Shown here in pieces: positions 46,543-55,022 of a stretch of DNA of 64,000 nt. Every line of letters starts with the position of its first letter. The first letter of the stretch is position 1. Source of the DNA: Pseudomonas berkeleyensis. GTDB lineage: Bacteria > Pseudomonadota > Gammaproteobacteria > Pseudomonadales > Pseudomonadaceae. The position numbers and the translations under genes were made by a program. The stretch lies in contig NZ_CP059139.1 of NCBI RefSeq assembly GCF_014109765.1, forward strand, positions 5,167,001-5,231,000, written 5' to 3'. The notes beneath the pieces are model-generated. The model made no database searches. It was not told the origin of the DNA and saw nothing but the letters and a program-made list of their open reading frames with translations.

Positions 46543-47136
46543 TCAGATGCTCCAGCGGGCGTTCACCAGCCGGTCGTTCAATAGGTTCGGATCGATCGGC
46601 CTCGGCCGTCGCGCCAGGGCTGCGCCCAGTTGTTCCAGTGCCTCGTCGAGGCGTTCGCGCAACTCGTCGTCGATCTGCGCGGGCCTGTCCCCTTCCGGGT
46701 AGGCGATCTGTTTGTCCACGGCGAACACGCCAGAGAGCATTTCCTGCGCCTTCAGCGCGGCCAGCACCGGCTTGAGCGCGTAGTCCACCGCCAGCAGATG
46801 CGCCGGGCTGCCGCCACTGGCCAGGGGCAGTACCACCTTGTGCGCCAGAGCGCGCTCGGGCAACAGATCCAGCAGCACCTTCAACGCCCCCGTGAACGAC
46901 GCCTTGTACACCGGCGTACCGACCACCAGACCATCAGCGCTGGCCACCACGGCCTGCAGCTGCTGGACAGCCGGGCTGTCGAAGCGAGCATGCAACAGAT
47001 CCTCAGCTGGAAAATCCCGTACCCGCAGCAGACTCACTTCCACGTGCTGCGCCTCGAGGCGTTGACGCACGTAGTCCAGCAACACTTCGGTGCGCGAGCG
47101 CGCCGCAGGGCTGCCGGACAGCAACACGACATGCAT
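46543..47136 (-). CDS. ssuE: NAD(P)H-dependent FMN reductase SsuE
   Basis: 197 residues, flavodoxin-like fold. Motifs: [18 protein letters not shown] (phosphate-binding loop), [27 protein letters not shown] and [20 protein letters not shown], typical of SsuE. It supplies reduced FMN to SsuD and possibly to the flavoprotein at 57903. It sits nine bases after lsfA, showing the two are one transcript. Confidence 0.95.
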   Translation of the reverse strand: MHVVLLSGSPAARSRTEVLLDYVRQRLEAQHVEVSLLRVRDFPAEDLLHARFDSPAVQQLQAVVASADGLVVGTPVYKASFTGALKVLLDLLPERALAHKVVLPLASGGSPAHLLAVDYALKPVLAALKAQEMLSGVFAVDKQIAYPEGDRPAQIDDELRERLDEALEQLGAALARRPRPIDPNLLNDRLVNARWSI

Positions 47137-47145
47137 GTTCGATCC

Positions 47146-47784
47146 TTACTTGTTGGGTTGCGGCGTCAGACGTAGATAGGGCTTCACTGCGCGATAGCCT
47201 TTCGGGAAGCGCTGGGCGATTTCGGCTTCGTCCTTCAGCGACGGCACGATCACCACCTCTTCACCGTCCTGCCAGTTGGCCGGCGTGGCCACCTTGTAGT
47301 TGTCGGTCAGTTGCAGCGAGTCGACGACGCGCAGGATCTCGTTGAAATTGCGCCCGGTACTGGCCGGATAGGTGATGGTCAGGCGCACCTTCTTGTTCGG
47401 GTCGATGACGAACAGCGAACGCACGGTCAGGGTGTCGTTGGCGTTCGGGTGGATCAGGTCGTAGAGGTCGGACACCTTGCGGTCGGCATCAGCGATGATC
47501 GGGAAATTGACTCCCGTGTTCTGCGTCTCGTTGATGTCGTCGATCCACTTCAGGTGCGAATCCACCGGGTCGACGGACAAAGCGATGGCCTTGACGCCGC
47601 GCTTGGCGAATTCGTCCTTGAGCTTGGCGGTAAAGCCCAGCTCGGTGGTGCACACCGGGGTGAAGTCAGCCGGGTGGGAGAAGAGGATGCCCCAGCTGTC
47701 GCCCAGCCATTCGTGGAAACGAATGCGGCCTTCGCTGGAGTCCTGCTCGAAGTCGGGGGCGATGTCGCCCAGGCGGATGGTCAT
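47146..47784 (-). CDS. lsfA: 1-Cys peroxiredoxin LsfA
   Basis: 212 residues, Prx6-type. The peroxidatic cysteine is C45 in HPADFTPVCTTELG. IALSVDPVDSHLKWIDDI, FPIIADADRKVSDLYDLI and LTITYPASTGRNFNEILR are family-typical. No resolving cysteine is evident. In Pseudomonas LsfA is induced by sulfate starvation and is linked to ssu, as here. It would protect against peroxide from flavin-dependent desulfonation. It is the first gene of the ssu operon. Confidence 0.95.
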   Translation of the reverse strand: MTIRLGDIAPDFEQDSSEGRIRFHEWLGDSWGILFSHPADFTPVCTTELGFTAKLKDEFAKRGVKAIALSVDPVDSHLKWIDDINETQNTGVNFPIIADADRKVSDLYDLIHPNANDTLTVRSLFVIDPNKKVRLTITYPASTGRNFNEILRVVDSLQLTDNYKVATPANWQDGEEVVIVPSLKDEAEIAQRFPKGYRAVKPYLRLTPQPNK

Positions 47785-47901
47785 GATCGTGCTCCTTGGC
47801 AGTAGCTTGCGTGGTGCTCACTATGCTCAGGAACAAAGAGAAACAAAAAGAATAAATAATGATTTATTTATAACTAAAAAATCATTCAGGAACGATCCGT
47901 C
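47785..47901. promoter_or_regulatory. Divergent AT-rich control region of lsfA-ssu and the GNAT gene
   Basis: A 117-bp gap whose middle (about 47835-47890) is almost pure A+T. It contains AAAAAGAATAAATAAT at 47845-47860. The core AAAAAGAAT recurs twice upstream of the second organosulfur operon (56528 and 56559). It fits a CysB-controlled sulfate-starvation promoter, by analogy with known ssu regulation. Confidence 0.5.
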
Positions 47902-48357
47902 ATGACCACCCCGAGCCTGCACAAGGTTCCCAGCGAACAGGCACCCATGGCGCTGCTGCTGGAAGCCGACCCCAGCCCCGTCACCATCGCCCACTACCTG
48001 CAGGAGGGCCATTGCGTGGTCGCACGCCTGGACTACGCGATCGTCGGCGTCTACGTGATCAAGGCCCTGCACGCCAGCACCTGGGAACTGATGAACATCG
48101 CCGTGGCGCCCGAACACCAGGGTCAGGGCATCGGCGCCCTGCTACTGCATCACGCCATCGACCAGGCCCGACAGCTCGGGGCCAAGCGCCTGGAGCTGGG
48201 CACCGGCAGCTTCGGCCACCAACTGACGTTCTACCAGCGCGCCGGCTTTCGCGTGGTGGCGGTGGAACCGGACTACTTCCTTACCCACTACCCCGAACCG
48301 CTGTTCGAGAATGGCCTGCAACATCGGGATCGTTTGCGCCTGGCGTTGAAGCTATAG
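47902..48357 (+). CDS. GNAT family N-acetyltransferase
   Basis: 151 residues. The acetyl-CoA site is ELMNIAVAPEHQGQGIGALLLHHAI (residues about 68-92; Q/RxxGxG/A loop QGQGIG). Further: LELGTGSFGHQLTFYQRAGFRVV. The acceptor substrate cannot be predicted. It is divergent from lsfA-ssu across the AT-rich control region, so it may share sulfur regulation. Its end overlaps the convergent CHR transporter gene by 6 bp. Confidence 0.88.
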   Translation: MTTPSLHKVPSEQAPMALLLEADPSPVTIAHYLQEGHCVVARLDYAIVGVYVIKALHASTWELMNIAVAPEHQGQGIGALLLHHAIDQARQLGAKRLELGTGSFGHQLTFYQRAGFRVVAVEPDYFLTHYPEPLFENGLQHRDRLRLALKL

Positions 48358-49686
48358 CGCCAAGTGCACCGTCAGGCCGACCAGCGCACAGGCCACCAGC
48401 GTCTCGATCACACCGCGCTTGAAGCCCAGCAACGCCACACCTGCACCGAGGGTGATCAACGCCGACACCCAATCGAACGCCCCGGCGAAGCCCTGCGGCC
48501 AGAGCACGTGATAACCGAAGAACAGCGCCAGGTTGAGGATCACCCCGACCACGGCGGCGGTGATGCCGGTCAGCGGCGCGGTGAACTTCAACTGCCCGTG
48601 GGTCGACTCCACCAGCGGCCCGCCGGCGAGGATGAACAGAAATGACGGCAGGAAGGTGAACCAGGTAACCAGAACCGCTGCCAGCGCGCCACTGGCGAAG
48701 GCCGAATCGCCACCGAACACCGGCTGGCCGTAAGCGCCGACGAACGCGACGAAAGCCACCACCATGATCAACGGCCCCGGTGTGGTCTCGCCGAGTGCCA
48801 GGCCATCGATCATCTGCCGGGGCGTCAGCCAGCCGTAGTGCTCGATGGCGCCCTGGTACACGTAAGGCAGCACCGCGTAGGCACCGCCGAAGGTGAGCAA
48901 CGCCGCCTTGGTGAAGAACCAGCTCATCTGCGTCAACGTACCCTGCCAGCCGAACGCCAGGGTCAGCAGGCCCATGGGTAGCAGCCAGAGCACAGCGCCA
49001 ACCAGCAGGATCAACGCCAGGCGGCTGGAACGGAAATAGGTATGTGCCAGACGCGTCTCGTCATCGATCAGCGCCGGCGCATGCGCCCCGCTCGCCTCGC
49101 CATGTCCGGCGCCGACCGCGAAGTGCTGCGGCGCCAGTCGCCCGCCGATGTACCCCACCAGCGCGGCGCCCAGCACGATCAGCGGGAACGGCAGTTGCAG
49201 CGCGAAAATGGCCACGAATGCCGCCGCCGCGATGACCCACAACCAGGCGTTCTTCAACACTCGCCCGCCGATACGCCAGGCCGCCTGCACCACGATGGCC
49301 GTCACCGCCGGCTTGATGCCATAGAAGATCCCCGCCACCAGCGGCACATCGCCGAACACCAGATAAACCCAGGACAGCGCGATCAGGATCAGCAGCGACG
49401 GCAGCACGAACAGCGCCCCGGCGATCACCCCGCCCCAGGTGCGGTGCATCAGCCAGCCGATATAGGTGGCCAACTGCTGCGCCTCCGGCCCGGGCAGCAA
49501 CATGCAGTAGTTCAGCGCATGCAGAAAGCGCCGCTCGGACAACCAGCGGCGCTTCTCCACCAACTCCTGATGCATGATCGAAATCTGCCCGGCCGGCCCA
49601 CCGAAGCTGATCAACCCCAGCTTCAACCAGAACCAGAAAGCCTGCAGCAAACTGACCGGGGCGGGACGCTCGGGGGACTCGGACAT
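48352..49686 (-). CDS. chrA: Chromate/sulfate-type ion transporter ChrA (CHR family, two-domain)
   Basis: 444 residues with 10-13 membrane helices. Two homologous CHR domains: the first has GLISFGGPAGQISIMHQELVE-like and LPGPEAQQLATYIG motifs, the second ALLTFGGAYAVLPYVYQGA and GLALGETTPGPLIMVVAFVG-like. Such proteins export chromate, and some link to sulfate. Position beside sbp/ssu and another sulfur cluster suggests a role under sulfur limitation, but that is inference. It is followed by a convergent GNAT gene. Confidence 0.9.
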   Translation of the reverse strand: MSESPERPAPVSLLQAFWFWLKLGLISFGGPAGQISIMHQELVEKRRWLSERRFLHALNYCMLLPGPEAQQLATYIGWLMHRTWGGVIAGALFVLPSLLILIALSWVYLVFGDVPLVAGIFYGIKPAVTAIVVQAAWRIGGRVLKNAWLWVIAAAAFVAIFALQLPFPLIVLGAALVGYIGGRLAPQHFAVGAGHGEASGAHAPALIDDETRLAHTYFRSSRLALILLVGAVLWLLPMGLLTLAFGWQGTLTQMSWFFTKAALLTFGGAYAVLPYVYQGAIEHYGWLTPRQMIDGLALGETTPGPLIMVVAFVAFVGAYGQPVFGGDSAFASGALAAVLVTWFTFLPSFLFILAGGPLVESTHGQLKFTAPLTGITAAVVGVILNLALFFGYHVLWPQGFAGAFDWVSALITLGAGVALLGFKRGVIETLVACALVGLTVHLAL

Positions 49687-50274
49687 CGAAGGGCTCCAGC
49701 AACTGAAATCGACCGGCCACTATAGCTGCGAGACGTGACAGCCGCGCGACACCGAACGAAAAATCACCAGCTCCACGCAGCCCTTACCCCACCTGGGCTG
49801 GAAGAGTTTTCCCGCATCTTATCCACAACACTTTCCCCAGATTCTGTGCACGACACCCGTCAGCACGCCCTCGCCCTGCTCCACGGTTGAAAACCCGATC
49901 CAAGTTATTGATTAAAAGTGATATTCCGCCTGGCGATAACGCCAGTGCAACGTCATTGGACAAAAATTGAACGGCCTGCCGAGGCCTGCTTGAATGCTAG
50001 GCGTGAGGCGCTTTTGCAAAGGTTATCCACAGCGCTGTTAACAGAATTTGTGGGTGGGTTCGGGAAGGTCTGGATCGCCATTTCTCCAACGGCAAACGAC
50101 CCACATGGCATTTTGCCCATGAAGCATGGACAGCCTGACGGTGGATGGACTAGGTTCTGGCTTGAAACTGTTGGCGCGGCGAGGTAGCCCCAAGACCTGC
50201 AACCCAAGCTACCTATGTTCATAGCTTTCAACAGTATTTGAAGTGGCCCCAAGCAAGCCTATTTTGAGCTACTC
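49687..50274. other. Non-coding region with two perfect DnaA-box 9-mers
   Basis: 588 bp without a credible gene (an 89-codon plus frame at 49918-50187 looks random). It contains TTATCCACA at 49819-49827 and again at 50023-50031 in the same orientation, and a TGGCGATAACGCCA hairpin at about 49931-49944. The composition shifts towards A+T around 49900-49970, at the left border of the AT-rich patch. It may be a DnaA-binding locus or the edge of an acquired segment. Confidence 0.45.
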
Positions 50275-50712
50275 ATGAAGACCATATTGATACTGAGCGG
50301 ATTTTTGCTCGTGACTGGCTGTATACCGTTTCCAACCTATAAGACTCTTCAGCCAGAAAGCTCGATAACCGTCGTCGATCCGGCAGGAGTTCCTATCGAC
50401 TTTGCAAGTGTCCAGCTGATCAGTAGCTCATATCCCTACGGGTATGAAAAATTCAGAGTCATCACGAAAACCAGTCCCAGTGGCAAAGCAAATTTTACCA
50501 AGATCAAACAATGGCGAATTGAAGCACCTTTGATGATGCACGGCGCAGAGTATTTTTTCTGGAACTGGTGCATCAGCAAAGAAGGTTATAAAACCTTTCA
50601 GACACGCTACACAAGCAGCACCGAATTTGATAACACCTCTTTTGTAACCTTATACCCAGGAAGCTCTAAAGTCTGCCCTGAAGAACACGAATCGTGGCAA
50701 CCTCAGGAATGA
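50275..50712 (+). CDS. Hypothetical lipoprotein in an AT-rich patch
   Basis: 145 residues. Signal peptide MKTILILSGFLLVTGCIPF with lipobox LVTGC (Cys16). The rest is a small beta-rich domain resembling a carboxypeptidase-regulatory or transthyretin-like fold (SITVVDPAGVPIDFASVQLIS, SPSGKANFTKI), with C-terminal cysteines. No family is recognised. It is A+T rich compared with the flanks, suggesting acquisition. It lies 54 bp before the Coq7-like gene. Confidence 0.65.
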   Translation: MKTILILSGFLLVTGCIPFPTYKTLQPESSITVVDPAGVPIDFASVQLISSSYPYGYEKFRVITKTSPSGKANFTKIKQWRIEAPLMMHGAEYFFWNWCISKEGYKTFQTRYTSSTEFDNTSFVTLYPGSSKVCPEEHESWQPQE

Positions 50713-50766
50713 CAGGCTATTTAATCAAGACAAATGCGGTAAAAACACAAGACATACAGGAGCTCT

Positions 50767-51288
50767 ATGTCAATTCAACAGGAAGTCGAACGCATCTTAA
50801 GAGTCAACCATGCAGGAGAGCGAGGCGCCATCAGTATCTATACCTTACAGATCGCTATTTCAAAGCATCTGTGGCCAAGCTGCGTTCCCGCATTGAAAGA
50901 AATGCTGACTCATGAGCAATCTCACTATCTAATATTTGATTCTGCATTGAGAACACGCGGAGCTCGTAGCTGTTACGCATTGTCACTCTGGAGTCTCGGC
51001 GGTGCAACGTTAGGCGCTATAACGGGGTTACTTGGCCCAAAAGCAATCTGGTCATGCACTGCTGCTGTCGAGAGCACGGTCTACAAACATCTTCAAGAAC
51101 AAATCACATTCCTTGAACAACATGACAAGGACGCCTTGCTTGCAGTTCAGGCTATTGAGGCAGATGAGAAGTCCCACCTTCATCACGCTTTGAACAGTGG
51201 AGGCGCTCCAGCAAGAGAAAATAAAATCATTTGGGTTATCGTCTCGTTATGTACGTCCCTCGCCATTTGGCTATCATACCGAATATAG
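50767..51288 (+). CDS. Coq7-like di-iron protein with a C-terminal membrane helix
   Basis: 173 residues. All six expected di-iron ligands of the 5-demethoxyubiquinone hydroxylase family are present: E18 (NHAGE), E50 and H53 (HEQSH), E102 (AVE), E134 and H137 (DEKSH). The order and spacing match Coq7. An added helix at about 153-170 (IIWVIVSLCTSLAIWLS) could anchor it to the membrane. CAGGAG precedes the ATG. Pseudomonas normally has its own coq7 elsewhere; this AT-rich copy looks acquired and may hydroxylate another quinone or have a different role. Confidence 0.8.
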   Translation: MSIQQEVERILRVNHAGERGAISIYTLQIAISKHLWPSCVPALKEMLTHEQSHYLIFDSALRTRGARSCYALSLWSLGGATLGAITGLLGPKAIWSCTAAVESTVYKHLQEQITFLEQHDKDALLAVQAIEADEKSHLHHALNSGGAPARENKIIWVIVSLCTSLAIWLSYRI

Positions 51289-51362
51289 ACTCAGCAAAAA
51301 CAAGTTAGCGAGCTCACCTCACTCACTAACACCTTTACATTCAACTTAAATTAGCCACACCT

Positions 51363-51773
51363 ATGTCATTCGAAGCAAAGCTAATCATTTTCTGGGTACT
51401 TTTATTTACTATCACATGGCTAGTTCATAGACATCCCAATACCAGCTTATCAACGCTAGCAAGCTCTTGGCATGGCCCCATTCCGAGGGAAAACGAACTC
51501 TTAAGCTCTTTTCTACTAAGGCAATCAACTCATGCGTTCAGTTGGGCGCTCCAGACAGCCTTTATCATCACAGGACTTTTCTTGCTGGAACTCTGGTTCC
51601 CTGAGCTAAATCAATCCAACCTTTACATAGCCAGTATTTTCTCAACATTTCTTCTAGGTGGAACCTTCTTACTGGCCACACTGGTTTATTTTTTCCAAGC
51701 CATCAAACAGCGCTGGATTGGCCCAAATCCATTAGTGCTTGAGTCAGAGAATGAAGATCCTGTTGAAAAATAA
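51363..51773 (+). CDS. Hypothetical membrane protein in the AT-rich patch
   Basis: 136 residues with membrane helices at about 5-22, 62-80 and 90-115 (AKLIIFWVLLFTITWLVH; FIITGLFLLELWF; TFLLGGTFLLATLVYFF). Nothing recognised. It shares the AT-rich composition of its two neighbours and may complete a three-gene unit with them. Weak ribosome-binding site. Confidence 0.55.
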   Translation: MSFEAKLIIFWVLLFTITWLVHRHPNTSLSTLASSWHGPIPRENELLSSFLLRQSTHAFSWALQTAFIITGLFLLELWFPELNQSNLYIASIFSTFLLGGTFLLATLVYFFQAIKQRWIGPNPLVLESENEDPVEK

Positions 51774-52398
51774 ACTCACCTCATCAACTCAGCCTACTTG
51801 AAATAGACGCAATACATTTCGAAACGGGGGAAAGGTTTATTTACTATTCTTGCAAATTACAGTGCATAAAAAATTCGGTACGCATGGCGCACCCTACGAT
51901 AAAAACGCCGATACATCAGGCGCGCGAGTAGCCCCTTCAGGAAGGTGAGCGGAATCGTCGTGGAAGAGGTTGAGCGGCATGGATGCCAAAGCCGAGAGCT
52001 GCAATGGCAAGGGCCGCCTAGGCAGGAATGGTTCTTCGTCTGTGGGCCGCATCCGGTCGTGCCTCTGGAACGATGATGGAGCGAACGAACCCCGGCGAAG
52101 CAGGGTGGGCGCGCGTAGGTCGTACTCGCGAAGCAGTACGCCGATGATGTGCTGGACGCAGGTTACGGCCTGGCGGGCTGCTCGCTTCGCGAGCGAGGCC
52201 GCCCTATGTCAGCAAGTGGGCTGGGGGGAGCACCTTCAGCCGAATGAAACTTTCGGTTTCATACCCGCCATAACCTCTGAAGCCTCGCCCTGACAAAGCC
52301 CCCGGATTTCATCCGGGCTACAAAAGCCTGCGCGTGCGGCGCGGGCAAAAAAATCGGGCCTGACGGCCCGAAAAAGTACTCCACCTTGAAGAGTTCGT
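51774..52398. repeat. Gene-free region with three repeat units and a terminator
   Basis: 625 bp. It contains a family-D end (GGTACGCATGGCGCACCCTACG, 51877-51898, given in parts: GGTACGCATG + GCGCACCCTACG), a family-B copy (52115-52208) and a family-A copy CCCGGATTTCATCCGGGCTAC (52301-52321). An 107-codon plus frame at 51970-52293 runs through the repeats and is not credible. A terminator ends the region. Confidence 0.65.
52347..52371 (-). terminator. Rho-independent terminator of the second sulfonate ABC operon
   Basis: CGGGCC (52355-52360) and GGCCCG (52365-52370) with loop TGAC. Read on the minus strand it is followed by ATTTTTTT. It lies about 30 bp after the ATPase stop codon. Confidence 0.88.
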
Positions 52399-53130
52399 TT
52401 ACAGCACGTGCGACTGATAGAGCTCGGTCAGTGCTTCACCGCGCAAGTAGGCCAACTCCGCCGAGCGGCGGTCGCGGGGGCGGGCCAGGGGCACGGCCAG
52501 CTCGCGTTGCAGGCGGCTTGGCGTGCCGCCGAGGATCAGCACGCGGTCGCTTAGATAGAAGGCTTCGTCGAGGTCATGGGTGACCAGCAGCACGGCGATC
52601 TCGTAGCGGGCGGCCAGCTCCACCACCAGATCCTGCAGTTTCATGCGGGTGAAGGCGTCAACCGCGCTGAATGGCTCATCCAGCAACAGCACCTGCGGTT
52701 TGCCGTACAGCGCGCGGGCGATGGCCACACGCTGGGCCTGGCCGCCGGAGAGGTGCTTGGGTAGCGCCTCGCCACGCCCGTGCAAGCCGACGTCGCGGAG
52801 CAATTGTTCCACCCACTGGTCGTCGGCCACCCAGCCATCGGCGAAGCCGACGTTCTGCGCCACGCTAAGCCAGGGCATCAACCGGGGTTCCTGGAACACC
52901 ACACCGATGCCGCTGCCACGCCCGAAGTTGAGCAGCGGGTTGAGTTCCAGCCCGCCCTGGTATTCCTGATCCAGCCCGGCTGCGATGCGCAGCAGGGTGC
53001 TCTTGCCGCAGCCGGAGGGGCCGAGCAGGCTGACCACTTCGCCAGCGGCCAGGCTCAGGCTGACGTCTTCGAGCACACGCACGTCAGCGAAGGCCTTGTG
53101 GATATTCTGCAGTTTCAGCAGCGCACTCAT
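52399..53130 (-). CDS. Nitrate/sulfonate/taurine-type ABC transporter ATPase (second locus)
   Basis: 243 residues from the ATG at 53130, overlapping the permease stop (ATGA); the frame is open further but only as antisense of the permease. Walker A LLGPSGCGKST (about 34-44), FQEPRLMPWLSVAQNV, LSGGQAQR, LLLDEPFSAVDAFTR and THD are intact. The family is that of SsuB, TauB and NrtD. It is the last gene of a minus-strand operon with a porin, an SBP and a permease. Confidence 0.92.
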   Translation of the reverse strand: MSALLKLQNIHKAFADVRVLEDVSLSLAAGEVVSLLGPSGCGKSTLLRIAAGLDQEYQGGLELNPLLNFGRGSGIGVVFQEPRLMPWLSVAQNVGFADGWVADDQWVEQLLRDVGLHGRGEALPKHLSGGQAQRVAIARALYGKPQVLLLDEPFSAVDAFTRMKLQDLVVELAARYEIAVLLVTHDLDEAFYLSDRVLILGGTPSRLQRELAVPLARPRDRRSAELAYLRGEALTELYQSHVL

Positions 53131-53957
53131 GCTCCGTCCTCCCCGCCCTGATAACTGTCGCGCCAGCGCAGGGCGCGGGTTTCCCAGGCCTTGAGCAGGC
53201 TGTCGCTGAGTTTGCCGAGCAGCGCCAGCAGCAGGATGGCGGCGATCACCAGATCCGGCCGCGAGGTTTCCCGGCCATCGCTGAGCAGGTAGCCAAGGCC
53301 ACGGGTGGCGGCGATCAGTTCGGCGGCGACGAGGAACATCCAGCTCAGGCTGAGCGCGCCGCGCAGGCCGGTGAACAGGCTCGGCAGCGCAGCTGGCAGC
53401 AGAATGCGGCGCACCAGCGCCAGCGGCGACAGGCCGTAGAGCCGGCCCACTTCCACCAGTTTGCGGTCGATGTTGCGGATGCCGGCGAGCAGCGCCAGGT
53501 ACACCGGGAAGAAGGCGCCGAGGGCGATCAGCACGATCTTCGGCGTTTCGTCGATACCCAGCCAGAGCAGCAGCAACGGCACCCAGGCCAGGCTGGGAAT
53601 CGCCCGCAGCGCCTGGAAGGTCGGTTCCAGATAGGCTTCGGCGCGGCGGCTGAGGCCCACCCAGGTGCCGATGACGATGGCCAGCGCGGCGCCTATGGCA
53701 AAGCCGGCGCCGACGCGCAGCAAGCTGGCGTTCAGATGCCGCCACAGTTCGCCGCTCTGCGCCAGCAGGTACAGCGTTTGCGCCACCTGGCTCGGCGCAG
53801 GCATCTGGTGCGCGGGCAATACGCCGCTGCGCACCAGGGTTTCCAGCAGAGCCAGAATCAGCAGGGGCACCACCCAACCACGCAGGTCGGTCAGTGCCGG
53901 CCGCCAGCCTGGAAGCCGTTCAGCCCAGCGACCGATGACGAGATTGAGCGCGCCCAT
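53127..53957 (-). CDS. Nitrate/sulfonate/taurine-type ABC transporter permease (second locus)
   Basis: 276 residues with six membrane helices. RAIPSLAWVPLLLLWLGIDETPKIVLIALG and the EAA-type loop VEVGRLYGLSPLALVRRILLPAALPS (split in meaning: conserved Gly and LP) belong to the SsuC/TauC family. The helix AAELIAATRGLGYLLSDGRE is also typical. It starts three bases after the SBP stop. The likely substrate is an organosulfur anion, inferred from neighbours. Confidence 0.92.
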   Translation of the reverse strand: MGALNLVIGRWAERLPGWRPALTDLRGWVVPLLILALLETLVRSGVLPAHQMPAPSQVAQTLYLLAQSGELWRHLNASLLRVGAGFAIGAALAIVIGTWVGLSRRAEAYLEPTFQALRAIPSLAWVPLLLLWLGIDETPKIVLIALGAFFPVYLALLAGIRNIDRKLVEVGRLYGLSPLALVRRILLPAALPSLFTGLRGALSLSWMFLVAAELIAATRGLGYLLSDGRETSRPDLVIAAILLLALLGKLSDSLLKAWETRALRWRDSYQGGEDGA

Positions 53958-53960
53958 CGG

Positions 53961-54953
53961 TCAGTTCCCCACCTTGGCCACGTTGCTGCCGATCACCTGA
54001 GCGGCCAGTTGCGGCTGGATCAGTTGGTCGACCACCTGGGCCACGTCGGTGCCCGGACGCACCAGTTGCTCGTCGAGCAGGATGGGCGCGGCGGCTTTCA
54101 GCGCCTTGATGTGTTCGGCGCCCGGCTGCGGGTTGCTGAAGTCGGTGCGCGACAGTTGCAGCTTGGCCACTTCCAGCGGCAGCTTGGCTTCATCGGCGAG
54201 CAACTGAGCCAGGGCATCAGGGTTGGCGATGGCCCACTGGCGCGCCTGCTCGTAGGCGGCGATCACCTGCTGGATCAGCTCGGGCTGCTCCTTGGCGAAC
54301 TTCTCGGTGACGCTGAGCACGCTGTAGCTGTTGAAGTCGCGGTTGCGGTACAGCAGGCGCGAGCCGGCTTGCAACTCGCTGGCCGCCATCAGCGGGTCGA
54401 GCCCGGCCCAGGCCTGCACGTCACCGCGCTCCAGGGCGACGCGGCCGTCGGGGTGTTGCAGATGGACGATTTCCACGTCGTTCTTGTCCAGCCCCGCCTT
54501 CTGCAGGCTTTGCAGGAGGAACAGGAAGGGGTCGGTGCCCTTGGTGGCGGCGACCTTCTTGCCCTTGAGGTCGGCCAGCGACTGGATGGGCGAGTCCTTG
54601 GGCACCACCAGCGCTGTCCATTCCGGGCGGCTGGCGACGTAGACGGTATTGATCGGTGCGCCGTTGGCGCGGCTGAGCACGGCAGCCAGGCCGGCGGTGG
54701 AGGCGAAATCGGTGCTACCGCCGTTGAGGTATTCCAGCGAGCGGTTGCTGCCCTGGCTGAATACCCATTTGACGGCGATGCCTTGCGGCGCGAGGGCTTT
54801 TTCCAGCAAGCCCTGCTGCTTGAGCACCAGGCTGGTGGGGGCGTAGTAGGCGTAGTCCAGGCGGACTTCTTTCGGTGGTGCGGCATGTACGGCGGCTGGC
54901 AACCAGGCGGCGAACAGCGCCGCCAGGCCAACGCGCAAGGCATTCTTCTTCAT
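53961..54953 (-). CDS. Sulfonate-type ABC substrate-binding protein (second locus)
   Basis: 330 residues. The ATG at 54953 has GAGGAG six bases upstream; the ATG two codons earlier sits directly against that site. The signal peptide ends near HAA-PP (about residue 25). SLVLKQQGLLEKALAPQGI, GSNRSLEYLNGGSTDFAST and ALVVPKDSPIQSLADLKGKK place it in the aliphatic-sulfonate family, but it is clearly more distant from SsuA than the protein at 56947. It precedes its own permease and ATPase genes. Confidence 0.9.
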   Translation of the reverse strand: MKKNALRVGLAALFAAWLPAAVHAAPPKEVRLDYAYYAPTSLVLKQQGLLEKALAPQGIAVKWVFSQGSNRSLEYLNGGSTDFASTAGLAAVLSRANGAPINTVYVASRPEWTALVVPKDSPIQSLADLKGKKVAATKGTDPFLFLLQSLQKAGLDKNDVEIVHLQHPDGRVALERGDVQAWAGLDPLMAASELQAGSRLLYRNRDFNSYSVLSVTEKFAKEQPELIQQVIAAYEQARQWAIANPDALAQLLADEAKLPLEVAKLQLSRTDFSNPQPGAEHIKALKAAAPILLDEQLVRPGTDVAQVVDQLIQPQLAAQVIGSNVAKVGN

Positions 54954-55022
54954 GGTCATCTCCTCGTGGAAGAACAGCCTTCCGGCCCGTTGGCGGGCCG
55001 GTCAGGAGATGGCGAAACGGCG

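Noticed and set aside
49918..50187. 89-codon ORF beside the DnaA boxes
   Set aside because: No family resemblance, no ribosome-binding site, and it contains a DnaA box and repeat-like sequence.
51970..52293. 107-codon ORF in the repeat region
   Set aside because: It spans a family-B repeat and translates to low-complexity sequence with no known domain.
53131..53877. N-terminal extension of the second-locus ATPase frame
   Set aside because: It overlaps the permease in another frame. The ATPase start at 53130 has the ATGA junction and correct family N-terminus.
52399..54953. Naming the second ABC system tauABC
   Set aside because: No taurine dioxygenase (TauD) is present and the SBP is only generally sulfonate-like; the substrate is left open.
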